Source: Haemophilus parainfluenzae (lineage in GTDB: Bacteria > Pseudomonadota > Gammaproteobacteria > Enterobacterales > Pasteurellaceae). From it: a stretch of 62,449 nt of DNA. Shown here in pieces: positions 46,933 through 57,091 of this stretch (positions are counted from its first letter, which is position 1; each line of letters begins with the position of its first letter). The DNA is taken from contig NZ_QEPO01000008.1 in the NCBI RefSeq assembly GCF_003252725.1, positions 1 to 62,449 of the forward strand, read 5' to 3'. A model generated the notes under the pieces. That model ran no database searches and was not told the DNA's origin. It was given only the letters and a program-made list of their open reading frames with translations. The translations under genes were made by a program, and so were the position numbers.

Positions 46933-48855
46933 ATGAAAAAAAATGTGATTACTTCAGCGATTTTATTAGCGATTCCAGCATTAGCTGCGGCTGAAGACGT
47001 GGCAAAATTAGATGTGATTAACGTCTATTCTGCATCAGCCACGCCAACTAGCCTTCATCAAACCGCCTCATCTGTTACTGTTTTAACTGAAAAAGATTTT
47101 GCACAACGTGGTGCGACTTATGTCAGTGACGTATTGAAAACGGTACCGAGTTTAGCCGTGAGTACTTCAGGCGGTCGTGGCACATTAACTAATGTATTCT
47201 TACGTGGTGCGGATGCAAACCACACTGCAGTGATTATTGATGGCGTGAAAGTGAACCCAGTTTCTGGTTATGGCTTTGATTTCGGTGGCTTAGCATTAAG
47301 CAATATTGACCGCATCGAAGTATTGCGCGGCGAGCAATCAGCTCTTTGGGGAAGTGATGCGATGGGTGGTGTGATTTATATCACCACGAAGAAAGGCTTA
47401 GAAAAAGGCAAAACCTTCAACGTTGATTACGATTTCGGCACTGGCTCTAATCGTACAGTAGATGGTTCATTAACCCTTTCAGGCTCAAATAACGGCTTCT
47501 ATTATGCTTTACACGGTGACAGCCACCATACCAAAGGCATTTCAGCACTCAGCAAAAACCGATTTAACTATACCGCGCAAGATGGCACAGCGGTAAGTAC
47601 CGGTGGCTCAAACGAACGCGATAAATTCCATCGTGATAATGCCTCTCTTCGTTTTGGCTATGACGATAATCAAAAAGGTTTTGATTTCTTAACCTCTCAC
47701 AGCAGCCAAACGGCTAACTTTGATAACAGCGCAACAGATGAAAAAGGCCACTACACTCGCACACGTGATACCTTATTCAAATTAAGTGGCTTCTTAGGTA
47801 ATGACGATCAATTGCTTAAACATAAGGTTGGTGTAAGCCATCTCAAAACTGACAGCGATACCGTTGGCTATACATCAGCTTATGATGCGAAAAAACTCAA
47901 TGCAAACTATCAATTAGATGTCAATTTCGATCGTGAAGGCACTCTCACACAAGGTTTAAGCTTCTTAACTGACTATCAAAAAACAGATTTCAACTCGTCT
48001 TATTTCAACAATGCTGGCAATAAAAAGCTTATTGAGAAAAGCTTAGCGGCAGAATATCGCTTATTACACGATGCAGATCATAGCTTAAATATCAGTGGCC
48101 GTTACACTGACAGCTCTGAATATGAAAACTCATGGACTGGCCGCATCGCGGGCGCTTATCGTTTACATAATAACGTGAAAGCACACGCAAGTTTTGGTTC
48201 AGCGATTCAAAACCCAACGATCACTGAATATTACGGCTACAACGCGCGCTATATCGGCAACCCGAATTTACAACCTGAGAAAAGTTTAGGTGGCGATGTT
48301 GGTTTATTATTTGAAACCAATGATGGTCGTCATAGCTTTGATGTGACTTATTTCGCTCGCAACGTGAAAAATGCGATTAGCAGCGAAGTAATCAACTTTA
48401 CCACTTATGCAAGCCGTGCCGTAAACCTTGAAGGTAAGAGCAAAGTGAAAGGTGTTGAAGTGGCTTACAACGGTAAAATCACCGATGTATTAACTGCTTA
48501 TGCGAACTACACCTACACGCAAACCCGAGATAGCAAAGGGGCTGAATTAGCACGTCGTCCAAAACATTTAGCAAATGCGGGCTTAGCATACCAAATCACT
48601 GAAAAATTGGGTGCGGATATAAATGTATCTTACACAGGCAAACGCATGGATACCTACTACTCACCAACTTACAGCACACATAAAGTGAAATTGCCATCTT
48701 ACACCTTGGCAAACTTAGGCGTGAACTATAAAGTAGCGGATAGCTTGACGATTTATGCGAACCTTAACAACGTATTCAATAAAAAATATGAAAACGTACT
48801 GGGCTATGGCCAAGAAGGACGCAATGTTTACGTTGGGTTAAAAGGCTCGTTCTAA
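46933..48855 (+). CDS. TonB-dependent outer-membrane receptor, BtuB-like
   Basis: The 640-residue receptor starts at 46933 (MKKNVITSAILLAIPALAAAE; AGGGA upstream), not at the longer frame from 46867. The signal peptide is followed by a Ton-box-like DVINVYS. The plug domain (about residues 38-145) has SVTVLTEKDFAQRGATYVSDVLKTVP, LRGADANHTAVIIDGVKVNP and LRGEQSALWGSDAMGGVIYITT. A 22-strand barrel ends YVGLKGSF with terminal Phe. The plug most resembles BtuB. With the following ABC genes it suggests uptake of cobalamin or another metal chelate. Confidence 0.85.
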   Translation: MKKNVITSAILLAIPALAAAEDVAKLDVINVYSASATPTSLHQTASSVTVLTEKDFAQRGATYVSDVLKTVPSLAVSTSGGRGTLTNVFLRGADANHTAVIIDGVKVNPVSGYGFDFGGLALSNIDRIEVLRGEQSALWGSDAMGGVIYITTKKGLEKGKTFNVDYDFGTGSNRTVDGSLTLSGSNNGFYYALHGDSHHTKGISALSKNRFNYTAQDGTAVSTGGSNERDKFHRDNASLRFGYDDNQKGFDFLTSHSSQTANFDNSATDEKGHYTRTRDTLFKLSGFLGNDDQLLKHKVGVSHLKTDSDTVGYTSAYDAKKLNANYQLDVNFDREGTLTQGLSFLTDYQKTDFNSSYFNNAGNKKLIEKSLAAEYRLLHDADHSLNISGRYTDSSEYENSWTGRIAGAYRLHNNVKAHASFGSAIQNPTITEYYGYNARYIGNPNLQPEKSLGGDVGLLFETNDGRHSFDVTYFARNVKNAISSEVINFTTYASRAVNLEGKSKVKGVEVAYNGKITDVLTAYANYTYTQTRDSKGAELARRPKHLANAGLAYQITEKLGADINVSYTGKRMDTYYSPTYSTHKVKLPSYTLANLGVNYKVADSLTIYANLNNVFNKKYENVLGYGQEGRNVYVGLKGSF

Positions 48856-48873
48856 TTATTACCCGCTAATAAG

Positions 48874-48895
48874 GGCGTGCTTAGCACGCCTTTTT
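48874..48895 (+). terminator. Terminator or attenuator after the receptor gene
   Basis: GGCGTGC-TTA-GCACGCC followed by five T residues is a strong hairpin between the receptor and the binding-protein gene. It would lower expression of the ABC genes relative to the receptor unless they have their own promoter. Confidence 0.85.
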
Positions 48896-48930
48896 ACATT
48901 ATTGATGGCGTAGCGTATCATTATCTCTAT

Positions 48931-49716
48931 ATGCAAAAAACTCGCTTAATTTTAACCGCACTTTTCCTTCCGTTTACCGCTCAGGCTTCGGAACAATTTG
49001 TCTCGCTTACGCTTTGCAGCGACAGACTGCTTATCGAATTGGCTGAGCCTTCTCAAATTGCTGCACAGTCGCCTTATTCAAAAAATCCGTTGATGATGTT
49101 GGATAAAATCAATACCGATAAACCTGTGCTGGAACCGCAATTAACCGAGTTATTGCCCTATTTGGATAAAACCATTCTGATTAATGAAACCTTTTATCCC
49201 CAATTAGTCGCAGAGCTGAAAAAGCTTGGTGTGAAAATCATCCCAATTAACGACAGCCCACAAACGCCAGATGAATTATTTGCGCTGATTCTAGAATTAG
49301 GCAAACAACTGGGTAATGAGCAAAAGGCGGCTGATTTAGTAACAAAACTAAAATCGCAAAACGTTCACTTAAATCGACCGCTTACTGACACGCTGATTTT
49401 ATCGGAAACTGGTGTGGTAGAGAGTTATTATCCGCAATATCCTGTGCTGTTAAATTTACTCGGATTAACACCGTTAAAAACACCACTTACCGCACAAAAT
49501 TTCTCGTTAGAAAAAGTGATTTTAAGCCAACCGAATATGCTCATTTCACTGACTGACAAACAAGGTTACAATGCACAAGCTGAATTACTGCACCACCCTA
49601 TGTTGCAAGATTTCTTCAAAAACCAACCGCTTGTCAGCATCCCGATGAAATATACCTATTGTTTCGATCATGGCGTATGGCAAGGGGCAGAGAAGATTTA
49701 TCAACAGTTAAAATAA
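48931..49716 (+). CDS. Periplasmic metal-chelate binding protein (BtuF-like)
   Basis: The 261-residue protein starts at 48931 (MQKTRLILTALFLPFTAQA, a signal peptide). The longer frame would begin inside the terminator hairpin. The mature protein is a helical-backbone-type (cluster A) binding protein with SLTLCSDRLLIELAEPSQIAAQSPY near its start and a long central helix region. Close relatives accompany BtuB-like receptors and FecCD-type permeases. C28 and a C-terminal Cys (YTYCFDHG) could form a disulfide. The ligand is not proven. An uptake signal lies in the signal-peptide region. Confidence 0.82.
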   Translation: MQKTRLILTALFLPFTAQASEQFVSLTLCSDRLLIELAEPSQIAAQSPYSKNPLMMLDKINTDKPVLEPQLTELLPYLDKTILINETFYPQLVAELKKLGVKIIPINDSPQTPDELFALILELGKQLGNEQKAADLVTKLKSQNVHLNRPLTDTLILSETGVVESYYPQYPVLLNLLGLTPLKTPLTAQNFSLEKVILSQPNMLISLTDKQGYNAQAELLHHPMLQDFFKNQPLVSIPMKYTYCFDHGVWQGAEKIYQQLK

Positions 49717-49722
49717 TGTAGC

Positions 49723-50020
49723 TGACAAATCTCCTCTAACCCCTCTTTGCTAAAGAGGGGAATTTCATTATTAAATTAACCCTAGATGACATATTTATAT
49801 GTCTTTATGTATAAATGATTAGAATAAAACATCAGAATTATAAATCTTGACACTATAATCCCACCCTCTCTACTAAAGAGAGAAATTACATGATTAGATT
49901 AGCCCAAGATAATGTATTTACAGCTTTTATGTATAAATGATTAAAATAAAATATCAGAATTATAAATCCCGACACTATAATCCCCCTCTTTAGCAAAGAG
50001 GGGCTAGGGGAGATTTGACA
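49723..50020. repeat. Composite MITE-like element with tandem internal copies
   Basis: Terminal inverted repeats of about 38 bp (49723-49761 and 49981-50020) share the CAAATCTCC...CCCCTCTTTGCTAAAGAGGGG core with the 42483-42690 element. Between them lie two imperfect direct copies of about 122 bp: TTTATGTATAAATGATT starts at 49804 and again at 49926. A decayed middle end lies at about 49859-49885 (CCCTCTCTACTAAAGAGAG). It looks like two elements fused at a shared end. It holds no gene and fills the 350-bp gap between the binding-protein and permease genes. Confidence 0.85.
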
Positions 50021-50066
50021 AACTCAAATTAACAAATGATATTTGGATTACATAGGAAATTGATCA

Positions 50067-51044
50067 TTGACCAAAACACTAAAATTAAATACCGCACTTT
50101 TCTTCGCATTGCTGCTGATTAGCGGGTTTGCGATTTATCATCAGCTAGGCGATTTTGCCCATCTCAAAAATGCGGATGGTGTGCTCACTGATATGCGCTC
50201 GATGGTGCTGTGGGATATTCGTTTTCCACGCATTGGTTTAGCTTTATTGACTGGCGCTAGCCTAGCCATAGCGGGCAATGCGATGCAAGGTATTTTCCAA
50301 AATCCATTAGCGAGTCCAGGCTTACTTGGTAGTAGTTCTGGAGCCACAGCGGCTAGTGTATTTATCCTTTACTATTTTGCCGTACCATTTTCACTGCTCT
50401 TAGCTGGGGGAGTAATTGGCGCGCTTTTAAGTTTTTTAATCGTGTATTTGATCGCCAAAAACTACGGCACCACAATGATGATTCTAAGTGGCTTAGCGGT
50501 CAATATGTTGCTTGGTTCAGCAATCGCATTATTACTCTCCAACGCGGAAAGTCCATGGGCATTAGCTGAACTTTATCGTTGGCTACAAGGCTCATTGATG
50601 TGGGCAAAATTAGATACTTTGCTTATTTCACTCCCGATTGTTCTGGCAGGGGTTTTCTGCTTATACCACACTCGCCGATACTTAGATTTACTCACATTTG
50701 GTGAAGAAACAGCGAGCACCATGGGGATTGATCCAAAACGTAGCTTTTTTATCAGTACTTTCGGTGTGGCTTTATTAGTGGGGGCAACCATTCCACAAAC
50801 TGGCACCATTGGTTTTATCGGCTTAATCGCACCACACTTCGCCCGTATTTTATTAAAAGCTCGCCCATCACAGCTTTATCTCACCAGTTCATTAATTGGA
50901 GCATTATTGCTATTAATGGCCGATTTAGCGATTTTATATATCCCACTGTTTTCACATATTTACATCGGCACATTGACCGCACTTATCGGTGCCCCTTGCT
51001 TGATTTGGATGTTATTAACGCAACAGAGAAAAATCTATGATTAA
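50067..51044 (+). CDS. FecCD-family ABC permease
   Basis: This 325-residue integral membrane protein with about ten helices belongs to the BtuC/FhuB/FecCD family. The family signatures SLAIAGNAMQGIFQNPLASPGLLG and the ATPase-coupling GLIAPHFARILL are present. The start is TTG at 50067 with AGGAAA 7 bases upstream. The stop overlaps the ATPase start by 8 bases (ATGATTAA). The preceding repeat element separates it from the binding-protein gene, so it may depend on read-through or a promoter in the repeat. Confidence 0.9.
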   Translation: MTKTLKLNTALFFALLLISGFAIYHQLGDFAHLKNADGVLTDMRSMVLWDIRFPRIGLALLTGASLAIAGNAMQGIFQNPLASPGLLGSSSGATAASVFILYYFAVPFSLLLAGGVIGALLSFLIVYLIAKNYGTTMMILSGLAVNMLLGSAIALLLSNAESPWALAELYRWLQGSLMWAKLDTLLISLPIVLAGVFCLYHTRRYLDLLTFGEETASTMGIDPKRSFFISTFGVALLVGATIPQTGTIGFIGLIAPHFARILLKARPSQLYLTSSLIGALLLLMADLAILYIPLFSHIYIGTLTALIGAPCLIWMLLTQQRKIYD

Positions 51045-51768
51045 AATTGAAAAACTCACCCAATCCTATTGCTTAAATGACATCAACTGCACGCTTCCAT
51101 CAGGTAAATTGATTGGCATTATGGGCGCCAATGGTGCGGGAAAATCTACCTTATTGAAAACCATTGCGGGTATCTTGCCCCTCAAACTGGGGGAGATTTG
51201 GTTCGATGAGCAGCCATTAAGCAAAATGAATGCAACTGAAAAAAGCCAACACATTGCTTACCTTGCACAAAATACGCAAATTCATTGGGATTTATCTGTT
51301 TATGATGTGATAGCCTTAGGCTTAGCTACGCCCTTACCAAAAGAAAAAGAGCGGTCAAAAATTCAAGCGTTTTCAGAAAAATTTGCGGTAACGCATTTAC
51401 TCAATAAGCCATTTCAACAACTTTCAGGTGGTGAGAAAGCGCGTGTACAACTTGCTCGTTGCTGTATTAAAGAATCCCCTATCTTATTGGTCGATGAGCC
51501 GATTGCGCCACTCGACCCTTATTATCAAATTGATATGATGGAACAGCTTAAATCACTCACACCACAACATACGTGTGTCGTCGCCATTCATCACCTTTCA
51601 TTGGCTTATCAATTTTGCGATGAAATTGTTCTATTAGAACAAGGCAAATTGTTAGCTGTCGGTGAAACGAAAGCTGTATTAAATTCGGAAAATTTGGCGA
51701 AAGCCTTTCATATTCGGGCTGAAATTGATCCTCTGGAAAAGACTATCTCAAAAATTGAAAAGCAATAA
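51037..51768 (+). CDS. ABC transporter ATPase of the metal-chelate uptake system
   Basis: This 243-residue ATPase drives the FecCD-type permease. Walker A GANGAGKST (about residues 30-38), signature LSGGEKARVQLARC (about 129-142), Walker B ILLVDEPIAPLD (about 148-159) and the switch His in AIHHLS are all present. It is translationally coupled to the permease by an 8-base overlap. A variant uptake signal (AAGAGCGGT, 51347) lies inside. Confidence 0.92.
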   Translation: MIKIEKLTQSYCLNDINCTLPSGKLIGIMGANGAGKSTLLKTIAGILPLKLGEIWFDEQPLSKMNATEKSQHIAYLAQNTQIHWDLSVYDVIALGLATPLPKEKERSKIQAFSEKFAVTHLLNKPFQQLSGGEKARVQLARCCIKESPILLVDEPIAPLDPYYQIDMMEQLKSLTPQHTCVVAIHHLSLAYQFCDEIVLLEQGKLLAVGETKAVLNSENLAKAFHIRAEIDPLEKTISKIEKQ

Positions 51769-51771
51769 AAT

Positions 51772-51804
51772 AAAAGCACTTAGCGATTCACTAAGTGCTT
51801 TTTT
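51772..51804. terminator. Bidirectional terminator between the ABC ATPase gene and ndk
   Basis: AGCACTTAG and CTAAGTGCT form a 9-bp stem with a 7-nt loop. Flanking A- and T-runs allow use on both strands. Confidence 0.9.
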
Positions 51805-51815
51805 ATAGAAATGAA

Positions 51816-52235
51816 TTACGGTTGGATTTCTGAATCTACGAAGAAATAAGCAATTTCTCGTTTTGCGCTTTCAACGCTATCAGAACCATGAACAGAATTT
51901 TCACGCTGGCTTAACGCGAAGTCTTTACGGATAGTGCCTTCTGCCGCCTCAGCCGGATTCGTTGCACCAATCAAAGTACGATAATCTTTCACGGCATTTT
52001 CTTTTTCCAATACAGAAACCACTATCGGGCCAGAGAGCATATACTCCACCAACGGGTCAAAAAATAGTTTACCTTGATGTTCTGCATAGAAACCTTCCGC
52101 TTGTTCTTTGGTTAATTGCACCATTTTAAGGGCAACGACACGGAATCCCTGTGATTCAAAACGTCCTAAAATAGCACCAATTAAATGACGCTTTACTGCA
52201 TCAGGTTTGATAATCGAAAAAGTACGTTCTACCAT
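51816..52235 (-). CDS. ndk: Nucleoside diphosphate kinase
   Basis: Ndk balances nucleoside triphosphates by moving the gamma phosphate through a phosphohistidine. The 139-residue protein shows [14 protein letters not shown] at the N-terminus and the active-site His in NSVHGSDS (about residue 116). It is 10 bp downstream of pepB on the same strand; the pepB-ndk pairing is conserved in Haemophilus. Confidence 0.97.
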   Translation of the reverse strand: MVERTFSIIKPDAVKRHLIGAILGRFESQGFRVVALKMVQLTKEQAEGFYAEHQGKLFFDPLVEYMLSGPIVVSVLEKENAVKDYRTLIGATNPAEAAEGTIRKDFALSQRENSVHGSDSVESAKREIAYFFVDSEIQP

Positions 52236-52245
52236 AAAATCCTAC

Positions 52246-53547
52246 TTAACTTGCTTTCGTTACTAATAAATTTGCTAAAGTTTTCACACCAATTCCGGTT
52301 GCGCCAACCGCCCATAAATCACTGCCAGATTTACGATAAGTGGCCGAACAATCAATATGCAACCAACGTTGTTGATAGTTTTTCACAAAATACGATAAAA
52401 ATGCCGTTGCAGTACTTGCGCCCGCCACAACTGGCGCTGTACCTGTATTTGCAATATCCGCAAAAGAAGACGTGATTTGGCTACGATGGAACGCTTCAAA
52501 AGGCAAACGCCAGAATGGTTCATTTTCTTCTTTCGCGGCTTGGAATAAGCTATTTACTAACGCATCATCCATAGAAAGTACACTGTGGTAATCATTACCC
52601 ACCGCCACTTTCGCCGCACCCGTTAAAGTTGCACAATCGACAATAAATTGTGGGTTTTGATTATCGGCTTCAATTAAACCGTCTGCTAATACTAAACGCC
52701 CTTCCGCATCAGTATTTAAAATCTCAGCAGTTACACCATTTTTATAGGTGATGATATCACCCAATTTGAATGCATTACCGCTCACCAAGTTTTCTGCACA
52801 GCATAGATAAAGTTTTACACGTTGATTTAAACCGTGCGCAATCGCAAATCCTAACGCACCCGTTAATAACGCTGCACCGCCCATATCGGTACGCATAGTA
52901 CTCATACCATCACTTGGTTTGATGCTATAACCACCACTGTCAAAAGTAATACCTTTACCCACTAAACAGGCTAATACAGGCGCATTTGGATCATTAGTCG
53001 GGTTAAAATCTAATTGCAGCATGGCTGGTGGATTAATAGACCCACGCCCCACAGTAAAGATCCCGTGATAACCTTGCTCTTTTAACGCTTCACCCGAAAT
53101 GATTTGAAAACTGACCGCACTTTTATCGGCATAACTTTCGGCTTGTTTAGAAATAAACTCAGCCGCGCGTTCAGCTAATTTAACCGGCGTAAGGGTTTGT
53201 GCCGGCTCATTAATAATGCCACGAACAAAATCACCACATTCAATACGAGCTAATAATTCATCTTGTGGCTCATCCTCTAAATGAGGAAACTCAATCGAAT
53301 AGTCTTGCTTCGCCGAGTAAAAACCTTGATAAAATGCCCAGCAATTTTCTAATTCCCATGCATCCCCCACAAGCTCAACGTCTTTAATACCTTGTCCACG
53401 TAATTTACGTGCCGCTTTTTGCACTAAAACAAGGTTCGATTTTTCATCATCTTTAAGATGAATAACGGCTTGATCTTGATTAAAACTTAAAATGGCATTT
53501 TTGCCCCAACTCTCCGAAGCCGGAGCCGTTGATAATGTAATTTGCAT
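52246..53547 (-). CDS. pepB: Aminopeptidase B (M17 family)
   Basis: PepB is a manganese-dependent leucyl-aminopeptidase-type enzyme. The 433-residue protein shows the metal and catalytic motifs [17 protein letters not shown] and the M17 signature [12 protein letters not shown]. The N-terminal region is shorter than in PepA, as expected for PepB. An uptake signal near 53115 is the last one I can find in the window. It lies between ndk and the polysaccharide cluster. Confidence 0.95.
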   Translation of the reverse strand: MQITLSTAPASESWGKNAILSFNQDQAVIHLKDDEKSNLVLVQKAARKLRGQGIKDVELVGDAWELENCWAFYQGFYSAKQDYSIEFPHLEDEPQDELLARIECGDFVRGIINEPAQTLTPVKLAERAAEFISKQAESYADKSAVSFQIISGEALKEQGYHGIFTVGRGSINPPAMLQLDFNPTNDPNAPVLACLVGKGITFDSGGYSIKPSDGMSTMRTDMGGAALLTGALGFAIAHGLNQRVKLYLCCAENLVSGNAFKLGDIITYKNGVTAEILNTDAEGRLVLADGLIEADNQNPQFIVDCATLTGAAKVAVGNDYHSVLSMDDALVNSLFQAAKEENEPFWRLPFEAFHRSQITSSFADIANTGTAPVVAGASTATAFLSYFVKNYQQRWLHIDCSATYRKSGSDLWAVGATGIGVKTLANLLVTKAS

Positions 53548-53565
53548 GTAGTTCTTCTCCTTTAT

Positions 53566-54573
53566 TTATCTATTATTCTCTAGGTACCATTTTACCGTCT
53601 GACGAAGCCCTTGTTCAAAGGTTATTTGCGGTTGCCAACCTAATTCTGCATGAATTTTAGAACAATCCAATGAATATCGTACATCGTGACCTGGTCGGTC
53701 TTTTACAAAAGTAATTAAATCTTCGTAATACTTAATGTGATTAGGCTTATTTGGCACCAGTTCTTCGAGTAACTCACAAATCATTTTAACTACTTCAAGG
53801 TTTGTTCTTTCACAATTTCCGCCAATATTATAGCTTTCCCCGACTCGACCTTTTGTTAAAACTAAATATAAGGCTTGAACATGATCTTCCACAAATAACC
53901 AATCACGAATTTGCTGCCCATCACCATAAATTGGCAAGGGCTTCCCCATCAGCGAATTTGAAATCATTAAAGGAATGAGCTTTTCAGCATGCTGATAAGC
54001 CCCATAGTTATTGGAACTGTTTGTGATAATCACTGGCAAACCATAAGTACGATGCCAAGCGTGCACCAAATGATCACTCGCCGCTTTTGAGGCTGAATAA
54101 GGACTGCTCGGATGATAAGCGGAATGCTCGGTGAAGGCTGGTTCAGAAAAGGATAAATCCCCATACACTTCATCTGTAGAAATATGGTGGAATCGAAAGG
54201 CAGATTTTTTATCCTCATCTAAGGTATACCAATAGTTCTTAGCAACCTCTAACAATGTATAAGTACCAACAATATTGGTTTGAATAAAATCAGCCGCTCC
54301 TGTAATAGAACGATCAACATGACTTTCTGCCGCCAAATGCATCACCGCATCCGGCTGATATTTCTCGAAAACGCTTTCTATCTCTTTAAGATCACAGATA
54401 TCAACTTTTTCAAAAGCATACCGAGTACTATTTTCTATATCTTTTAAGGATGATTGATTTGTAGCATAGGTCAGCTTATCAACATTGATAACAGAATCAT
54501 GAGTATGATTAATGATATATCGAATGAGGGCGGAACCGATGAAGCCGGAACCACCGGTGATGAGGATATTCAT
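53566..54573 (-). CDS. rffG: dTDP-glucose 4,6-dehydratase
   Basis: This enzyme turns dTDP-glucose into dTDP-4-keto-6-deoxyglucose. The 335-residue extended SDR shows [14 protein letters not shown] (residues 7-20), the catalytic STDEVYGDL segment and [11 protein letters not shown] (Tyr and Lys). No rmlA, rmlC or rmlD is in the window, so the fate of the product depends on genes beyond 62449 or elsewhere. H. influenzae has an rffG gene in the same place beside pepB. Confidence 0.93.
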   Translation of the reverse strand: MNILITGGSGFIGSALIRYIINHTHDSVINVDKLTYATNQSSLKDIENSTRYAFEKVDICDLKEIESVFEKYQPDAVMHLAAESHVDRSITGAADFIQTNIVGTYTLLEVAKNYWYTLDEDKKSAFRFHHISTDEVYGDLSFSEPAFTEHSAYHPSSPYSASKAASDHLVHAWHRTYGLPVIITNSSNNYGAYQHAEKLIPLMISNSLMGKPLPIYGDGQQIRDWLFVEDHVQALYLVLTKGRVGESYNIGGNCERTNLEVVKMICELLEELVPNKPNHIKYYEDLITFVKDRPGHDVRYSLDCSKIHAELGWQPQITFEQGLRQTVKWYLENNR

Positions 54574-54602
54574 ATGATTATTAATACCTAAAATGGTAAA
54601 AA

Positions 54603-55664
54603 CTAAATCGTTGATCTTTTTTTACCTAAACACCACACTTTATTGGTAATAAAATTATGTACATTTCTTAGATGAAAAAATTCGCTAAGCAAATATGTAA
54701 TAATAAAGACTAAGATAAAAACCATAATCTTATTTATCTCCAAAGGTAATAAATAAAGCCTACCAAGAGATAGAAGCTCTCCATGTAATATATATAATTC
54801 GAAACTAATATTCCCTAGATGAGTAAATACCTTATTACCAAATAAAATATCGAAAATCCCTCCATTAATTGAAATTAAGTGGATTAAAATAATATCAAAT
54901 AAAATAAATTGTGTATAAACAAAGGTTTTATCTAGAGCAATATACACATATATTGTCCCTACTAGCAAACCAAGCTGAAGAAGAGATAAATTAAACGAGC
55001 CACCTAAGCTATCCTTATCTAAATCTCTTAATAAAAAGTACCCTAAATACCCTAAAACAAAATGAATTAATCTGTATGGAGGAAAAACATATAAAGAAAT
55101 AGCTTCAGGTAAAGGATACCGGGCTTTAAATACCATCTCATCAATTGTCATAGAAAAAAGATATAGGATAAAAAATGAGATGAGTAATACCGAATGCTTA
55201 CAATTTTTAAATAACCCATTTATTTTAGGCACAAAAAACCAACAAAATAGCATAGTTGAAAGAAACCATGTTGCACCATTAAAACTGAACATTGCAGGCT
55301 TATACCAACTTTTAAGAAGAGTAATACCAAGAAAAGCATTTCTCAGCATCCCTGGATAACCTGGGTTAATACAAGATATTACATACGCAGCAATTAAAAA
55401 TGTAAGTATATGTAAAAAATAGAATTTCTTTAGTTTATTTTTGAGATAAGAAAAACACGCTTTCCAGCTTGAATCAACAAGCACATCATTCCTATTGGCA
55501 AAGCCATAAGCAATAAGATAACCAGATAAAATAAAAAATAACTCTACTCCCCTAGCTCCATAGTCAAAAATCTTACCTGTGGAGATTAACCCATAAGCAT
55601 GGTTTAAATATATCAATATAAATGCAAGAAACCTTAAGCCCTGTAAATTATTTAATGTAGCCAT
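54603..55664 (-). CDS. Acyltransferase family 3 membrane protein
   Basis: This 353-residue protein with about ten membrane helices belongs to the OafA/NodX-type acyltransferases. Typical features are the early conserved His in [22 protein letters not shown] (H22) and [20 protein letters not shown]. It probably O-acetylates a sugar of the polysaccharide built by the cluster. Its stop region is 29 bp from rffG and its start touches the stop of the WbaP-type gene by one base. The sequence is AT-rich. Confidence 0.88.
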   Translation of the reverse strand: MATLNNLQGLRFLAFILIYLNHAYGLISTGKIFDYGARGVELFFILSGYLIAYGFANRNDVLVDSSWKACFSYLKNKLKKFYFLHILTFLIAAYVISCINPGYPGMLRNAFLGITLLKSWYKPAMFSFNGATWFLSTMLFCWFFVPKINGLFKNCKHSVLLISFFILYLFSMTIDEMVFKARYPLPEAISLYVFPPYRLIHFVLGYLGYFLLRDLDKDSLGGSFNLSLLQLGLLVGTIYVYIALDKTFVYTQFILFDIILIHLISINGGIFDILFGNKVFTHLGNISFELYILHGELLSLGRLYLLPLEINKIMVFILVFIITYLLSEFFHLRNVHNFITNKVWCLGKKRSTI

Positions 55665-57079
55665 TAATAAGCACCATCTCTTTTTAATACAACATTAACT
55701 GTTTTAAACAAAATAGCAATATCATTCCAAAGTGACCAATTTTTTACATACCAAGAATCGAAATAGACACGAGTATTATAATCTACATCATTACGTCCAC
55801 TTACTTGCCATAACCCTGTCATTCCTGGTTTAGCCATAAGGTAATACTCAACATCATCCTGATAACGTTCTAGCTCCTCAGCGACTATTGGGCGAGGTCC
55901 AACTAAACTCATTTCACCTTTTAAAACATTAAACAATTGAGGTAATTCATCTAAACTTGTCTTGCGAATAAAGGCACCGATTTTAGTAATGCGAGGATCA
56001 TTCTTTAATTTAAAATCTTTTTCCCATTCAGCTCTTGCCTCAGGATCTGTTCTTAGCAATTCATCTAACACTTCTTTAGAGTTCACAACCATTGATCTAA
56101 ATTTCAAACAGTTAAATGTTTTTCCATTACGACCAATTCTAGGATGCCCATAAATAGCATTACCGCCATCTTTTTTTACTGAAAAATAAAGATAAAGCAA
56201 TACAGGAGAAAGCAAAGTAATAATGGCTAAAGAGCCAACAATATCCATTGTTCTTTTTAGAATACGAGAGGAACGCTTTGCAAGATTATTATTGACTCTC
56301 AACAGCAACATTTCATGGCTGAATAAGAAAGACATATCTGTACCATACAATGGTATTCCTCTAATATTAGGAATAACAGAAACTGAACGGCATTTGTTCA
56401 AAGCTAAATATCTCAACCAAGAATCTAACAATATTTCGTCATCTACAGCTACTATGAACTGAACCGTCTTAGTATCTAGTTGCAAAAGTGAAATGATATC
56501 CTTATTCTTTGCATCTATTACTTTAATTTCATCTATACCGGCTTCGGGAATAGCATCAGATACAACAAAATAGCAAAAACTAAAACCTAAGTAAGACTCA
56601 TCAGATAGTGCTTTATATACATCTTTAGCATTTCGACCACTACCAATAATAACTGTATCTTTTTGGTATAAATTTAGTTTTAAAAGTAATTTTTTTAAAC
56701 CAATTCTAACTACAGGCACTAAAACTACAATCCAAAACCAAGTCACGGCCCATAATGTTCTAGATACATAAAGTTTGGAGAAAGCTATAATTGCCAGTTC
56801 TATAATAAAAAATATAACTAAGGTACGAAGTATTTCTTTAAGCTCAAACCAAAAAGGTTTTCTATATGTATAGTGACGTAAACGAATCCAAAACCAGCAT
56901 ACACAACTGAGAGAAATCACGAGGTGAATAAGAATATATTCATCTAGCTCCTCTTTTGGAAAAACGACTTGACTATCATTGAGTAAAGGCAATAGCATCA
57001 ATGAAATAAAAAAAGAGGAAAAAAAAGCAACAAAATCACCAAGCCAAAGCAATATTTTTGATAATGTTATTCTATGCAT
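55664..57079 (-). CDS. wbaP: WbaP-type undecaprenyl-phosphate sugar-1-phosphate transferase
   Basis: This enzyme starts the repeat unit by moving hexose-1-phosphate (galactose in characterised WbaP) onto undecaprenyl phosphate. The 471-residue protein has about five N-terminal helices (residues 8-130), a central nucleotide-fold-like domain and the C-terminal bacterial sugar transferase domain. Visible in that domain are FNCLKFRSMVVNS, RKTSLDELPQLFNVLKGEMS, VGPRP and KPGMTGLWQVSGRND. Sugar specificity cannot be read directly. It sets a Wzx/Wzy-type pathway. Confidence 0.92.
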   Translation of the reverse strand: MHRITLSKILLWLGDFVAFFSSFFISLMLLPLLNDSQVVFPKEELDEYILIHLVISLSCVCWFWIRLRHYTYRKPFWFELKEILRTLVIFFIIELAIIAFSKLYVSRTLWAVTWFWIVVLVPVVRIGLKKLLLKLNLYQKDTVIIGSGRNAKDVYKALSDESYLGFSFCYFVVSDAIPEAGIDEIKVIDAKNKDIISLLQLDTKTVQFIVAVDDEILLDSWLRYLALNKCRSVSVIPNIRGIPLYGTDMSFLFSHEMLLLRVNNNLAKRSSRILKRTMDIVGSLAIITLLSPVLLYLYFSVKKDGGNAIYGHPRIGRNGKTFNCLKFRSMVVNSKEVLDELLRTDPEARAEWEKDFKLKNDPRITKIGAFIRKTSLDELPQLFNVLKGEMSLVGPRPIVAEELERYQDDVEYYLMAKPGMTGLWQVSGRNDVDYNTRVYFDSWYVKNWSLWNDIAILFKTVNVVLKRDGAY

Positions 57080-57091
57080 ATCAGTCCTTAT

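Noticed and set aside
48877-48930. Extended N-terminus of the binding protein
   Set aside because: It would start inside the terminator hairpin; the signal peptide begins at 48931.
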